5,525 bases of DNA from assembly GCA_948687865.1 (NCBI GenBank), contig CAPQQE010000001.1, forward strand, positions 7,810 through 13,334, in the 5' to 3' direction. The number at the start of each line of letters is the position of its first letter. Within the stretch, counting starts at the first letter, position 1. This stretch comes from an uncultured Bacilli bacterium (lineage in GTDB: Bacteria > Bacillota_I > Bacilli_A > RF39 > UBA660). The notes below the pieces were generated by a model. That model searched no databases and was not told the origin of the DNA. It saw nothing but the letters and a program-made list of their open reading frames with translations. Made by a program: the position numbers and the translations under genes. Positions 4,273 to 5,525 of the stretch are shown piece after piece.

Positions 4273-5525
4273 TTATTTATTTAAAGCTTTTTCTAATGGA
4301 AAATCTTTTATTATTTCATTTACTATTTGTTTAGCTTCTTCTTCACTTATATAATTATTAATTAACCCACCAATTATATCTGCAATTTGATACATTTCTT
4401 TTTCTTTTAAACCTCTTGCAGTAACTGCCGGAGTTCCTATTCTTAATCCACTAGTAGTAGCTTTGTTTTTGGTGTCAAATGGTATACCATTTTTATTTGT
4501 AATAATACCTATTTTAGCTAATTTTTGTTCTAATTCTAATCCTGTCATATTAGTATTTCTTAAATCTATTAAAACCAAATGATTATCAGTTCCTCCACTA
4601 ACTAACTCAACATTACATCCTAATAAACCTTCTGCCAATGCTTTTGCGTTTTTAACTACTTGTTCTTGATATTCTTTAAATTCTGGCTTTAATGCTTCAC
4701 CAAAAGCAACAGCTTTAGCTAATACCATATTTTCTAAAGGTCCACCTTGTATTCCTGGAAATACAGCTTTATCTATTTTTGCAGCCAATTCATTGTCATT
4801 TGTTAATATAATTCCTCCCCTTGGCCCCCTTAACGTTTTATGCGTAGTAAATATGGTATTGGTGATTGATGAAGACCTGCAGCTACTAATCCAGCAATAT
4901 GAGCCATATCTACCATAAAATAGCATTTCATTGCCTCATATGTTTTACTTATCTCTTCACCCTCTGCAATTGAATCTTTAATAATCCATTGATGTATATC
5001 TTTATTATATTTATCAATTATTTCTCTTATTTTCTTAAAATCAATTTCTCTAGGATATGCAGATGCTCCTGCAATAAATAATCTTGGTTTATTTTCATAT
5101 ATCATTTTTCTTAATTCATCATAATCAATTAATAATGTTTCTGGATTTACTTCATATTGAACTACATTGAAATACTTACCTGAAAAAGTAGGTTTAGCTC
5201 CGTGAGTTAAATGTCCACCAGCGTTTAAAGACATACCCATTAAGGTGTCACCTGGTTTCAATATTGCAAATTGAGCTGCAGTATTTGCTTGTGCTCCACT
5301 ATGTGGTTGAACATTTGCATAGTTACATTTAAACAACTCACATACTCTTCTAATTGCTAATTCTTCACCCTTATCAATATTTTCACAACCAGCATAATAT
5401 CTTCCTGGTTTTCCAAATGTATGGTTAGAAGCATAACCCTCTGAATATTTTAATATATGGTATGACCCTGCTGTTTCCATAACTGCTTCACTTGCAAGAT
5501 TCTCACTTGCTATCATTTCTAAATG
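4273..5525 (-). pseudogene. glyA: Serine hydroxymethyltransferase, 5'-partial and frameshifted at the active site
   Basis: SHMT is a cytoplasmic PLP enzyme that converts serine and tetrahydrofolate to glycine and 5,10-methylene-tetrahydrofolate. Family motifs are clear: [59 protein letters not shown] (PLP lysine codon 4837-4839), [15 protein letters not shown] and LRIGTP with the substrate-carboxylate arginine. The reading frame is open to the right edge (His-Leu-Glu before the Met at 5516), so that Met is internal and roughly the first 30 residues lie outside the window. The frame breaks at 4849-4851. After Ser-Pro-Ile-Pro-Tyr, family members read about six residues before Thr-Thr-His-Lys; here only two bases remain, a net loss of about 16 bp. 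Frame one stops at 4830 without the lysine. The rest, including the C terminus, continues in another frame to TAA at 4273. Two extra segments relative to typical SHMT sit at about 5406-5432 and 4923-5006. Identity is very certain; inactivity is inferred. Confidence 0.93.

Noticed and set aside
4273..4926. Second SHMT frame as an independent gene starting at ATG 4926
   Set aside because: A GAGG lies near this ATG, but the first 25 or so residues are out-of-frame translation of the conserved [13 protein letters not shown] region and match nothing. Family sequence begins only at Thr-Thr-His-Lys, so this is the downstream half of the broken gene.
4837..4926. Programmed ribosomal frameshift in glyA
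   Set aside because: No convincing slippery heptamer is seen at the junction, and a frameshift would still give a protein lacking about six residues next to the catalytic lysine.
4830..5516. First SHMT frame as a complete gene starting at Met 5516
   Set aside because: The frame continues upstream of this Met with His-Leu-Glu, matching the family before IASEN, so it is an internal residue. The frame also ends before the PLP lysine.
249..5525. Recoded stop codons, as in some Mollicutes and gut phages
   Set aside because: Tryptophan is read from TGG throughout, and TAA, TAG and TGA each end a gene directly next to the following gene's start signals, so the standard bacterial code fits.
1..5525. 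tRNA genes, CRISPR arrays or insertion sequences
   Set aside because: I saw no cloverleaf-like sequence, no regularly spaced direct repeats beyond the two copies at 2694-2788, and no transposase or terminal inverted repeats.

Overview
The window is a strongly AT-rich stretch (roughly three quarters A+T by eye). Every gene I can support lies on the minus strand, so transcription reads from right to left. Gene starts are preceded by strong AGGAGG-type ribosome binding sites, tryptophan is encoded by TGG, and TAA, TAG and TGA all serve as stops. This fits a low-GC Firmicutes-like bacterium or, more probably, a phage or other mobile element of such a host. The genes are small and mostly unrecognisable, and they are packed end to end: several ribosome binding sites lie inside the 3' end of the gene before, and one junction is an ATGA overlap. 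No phage structural, replication, integrase or tRNA gene is visible, so the phage assignment is an inference.

Layout in transcription order. (1) Positions 5525-4273 hold glyA (serine hydroxymethyltransferase), cut off at its 5' end by the window edge. It is broken by a frame-shifting deletion just before the codon for the PLP-binding lysine, so it reads as a pseudogene, though both halves are otherwise well preserved. (2) Positions 4235-3506 hold three tiny genes: a two-CxxC protein, an unrecognised 98-residue protein, and a 58-residue protein that resembles the Cse60 family. (3) Positions 3472-2792 hold an unrecognised 226-residue protein. (4) Positions 2603-2791 are the only sizeable gap. 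It contains a perfect 13-bp inverted repeat and a diverged second copy of the same sequence, probably a terminator, operator or switch. (5) Positions 2602-249 hold four tightly linked genes of unknown function: 83, 252, 276 and 156 residues, the last with a CxxC-x15-CxxC motif. (6) Positions 252-1 hold the start of a LemA-like membrane protein that runs off the left edge.

Nothing in the sequence ties these genes into one known pathway. SHMT makes glycine and 5,10-methylene-tetrahydrofolate, which would suit nucleotide synthesis in a phage, but this copy appears inactive. The most interesting points are the lesion at the SHMT active site, the LemA-like protein at the end of a phage-like operon, and the repeated dyad in the central gap.
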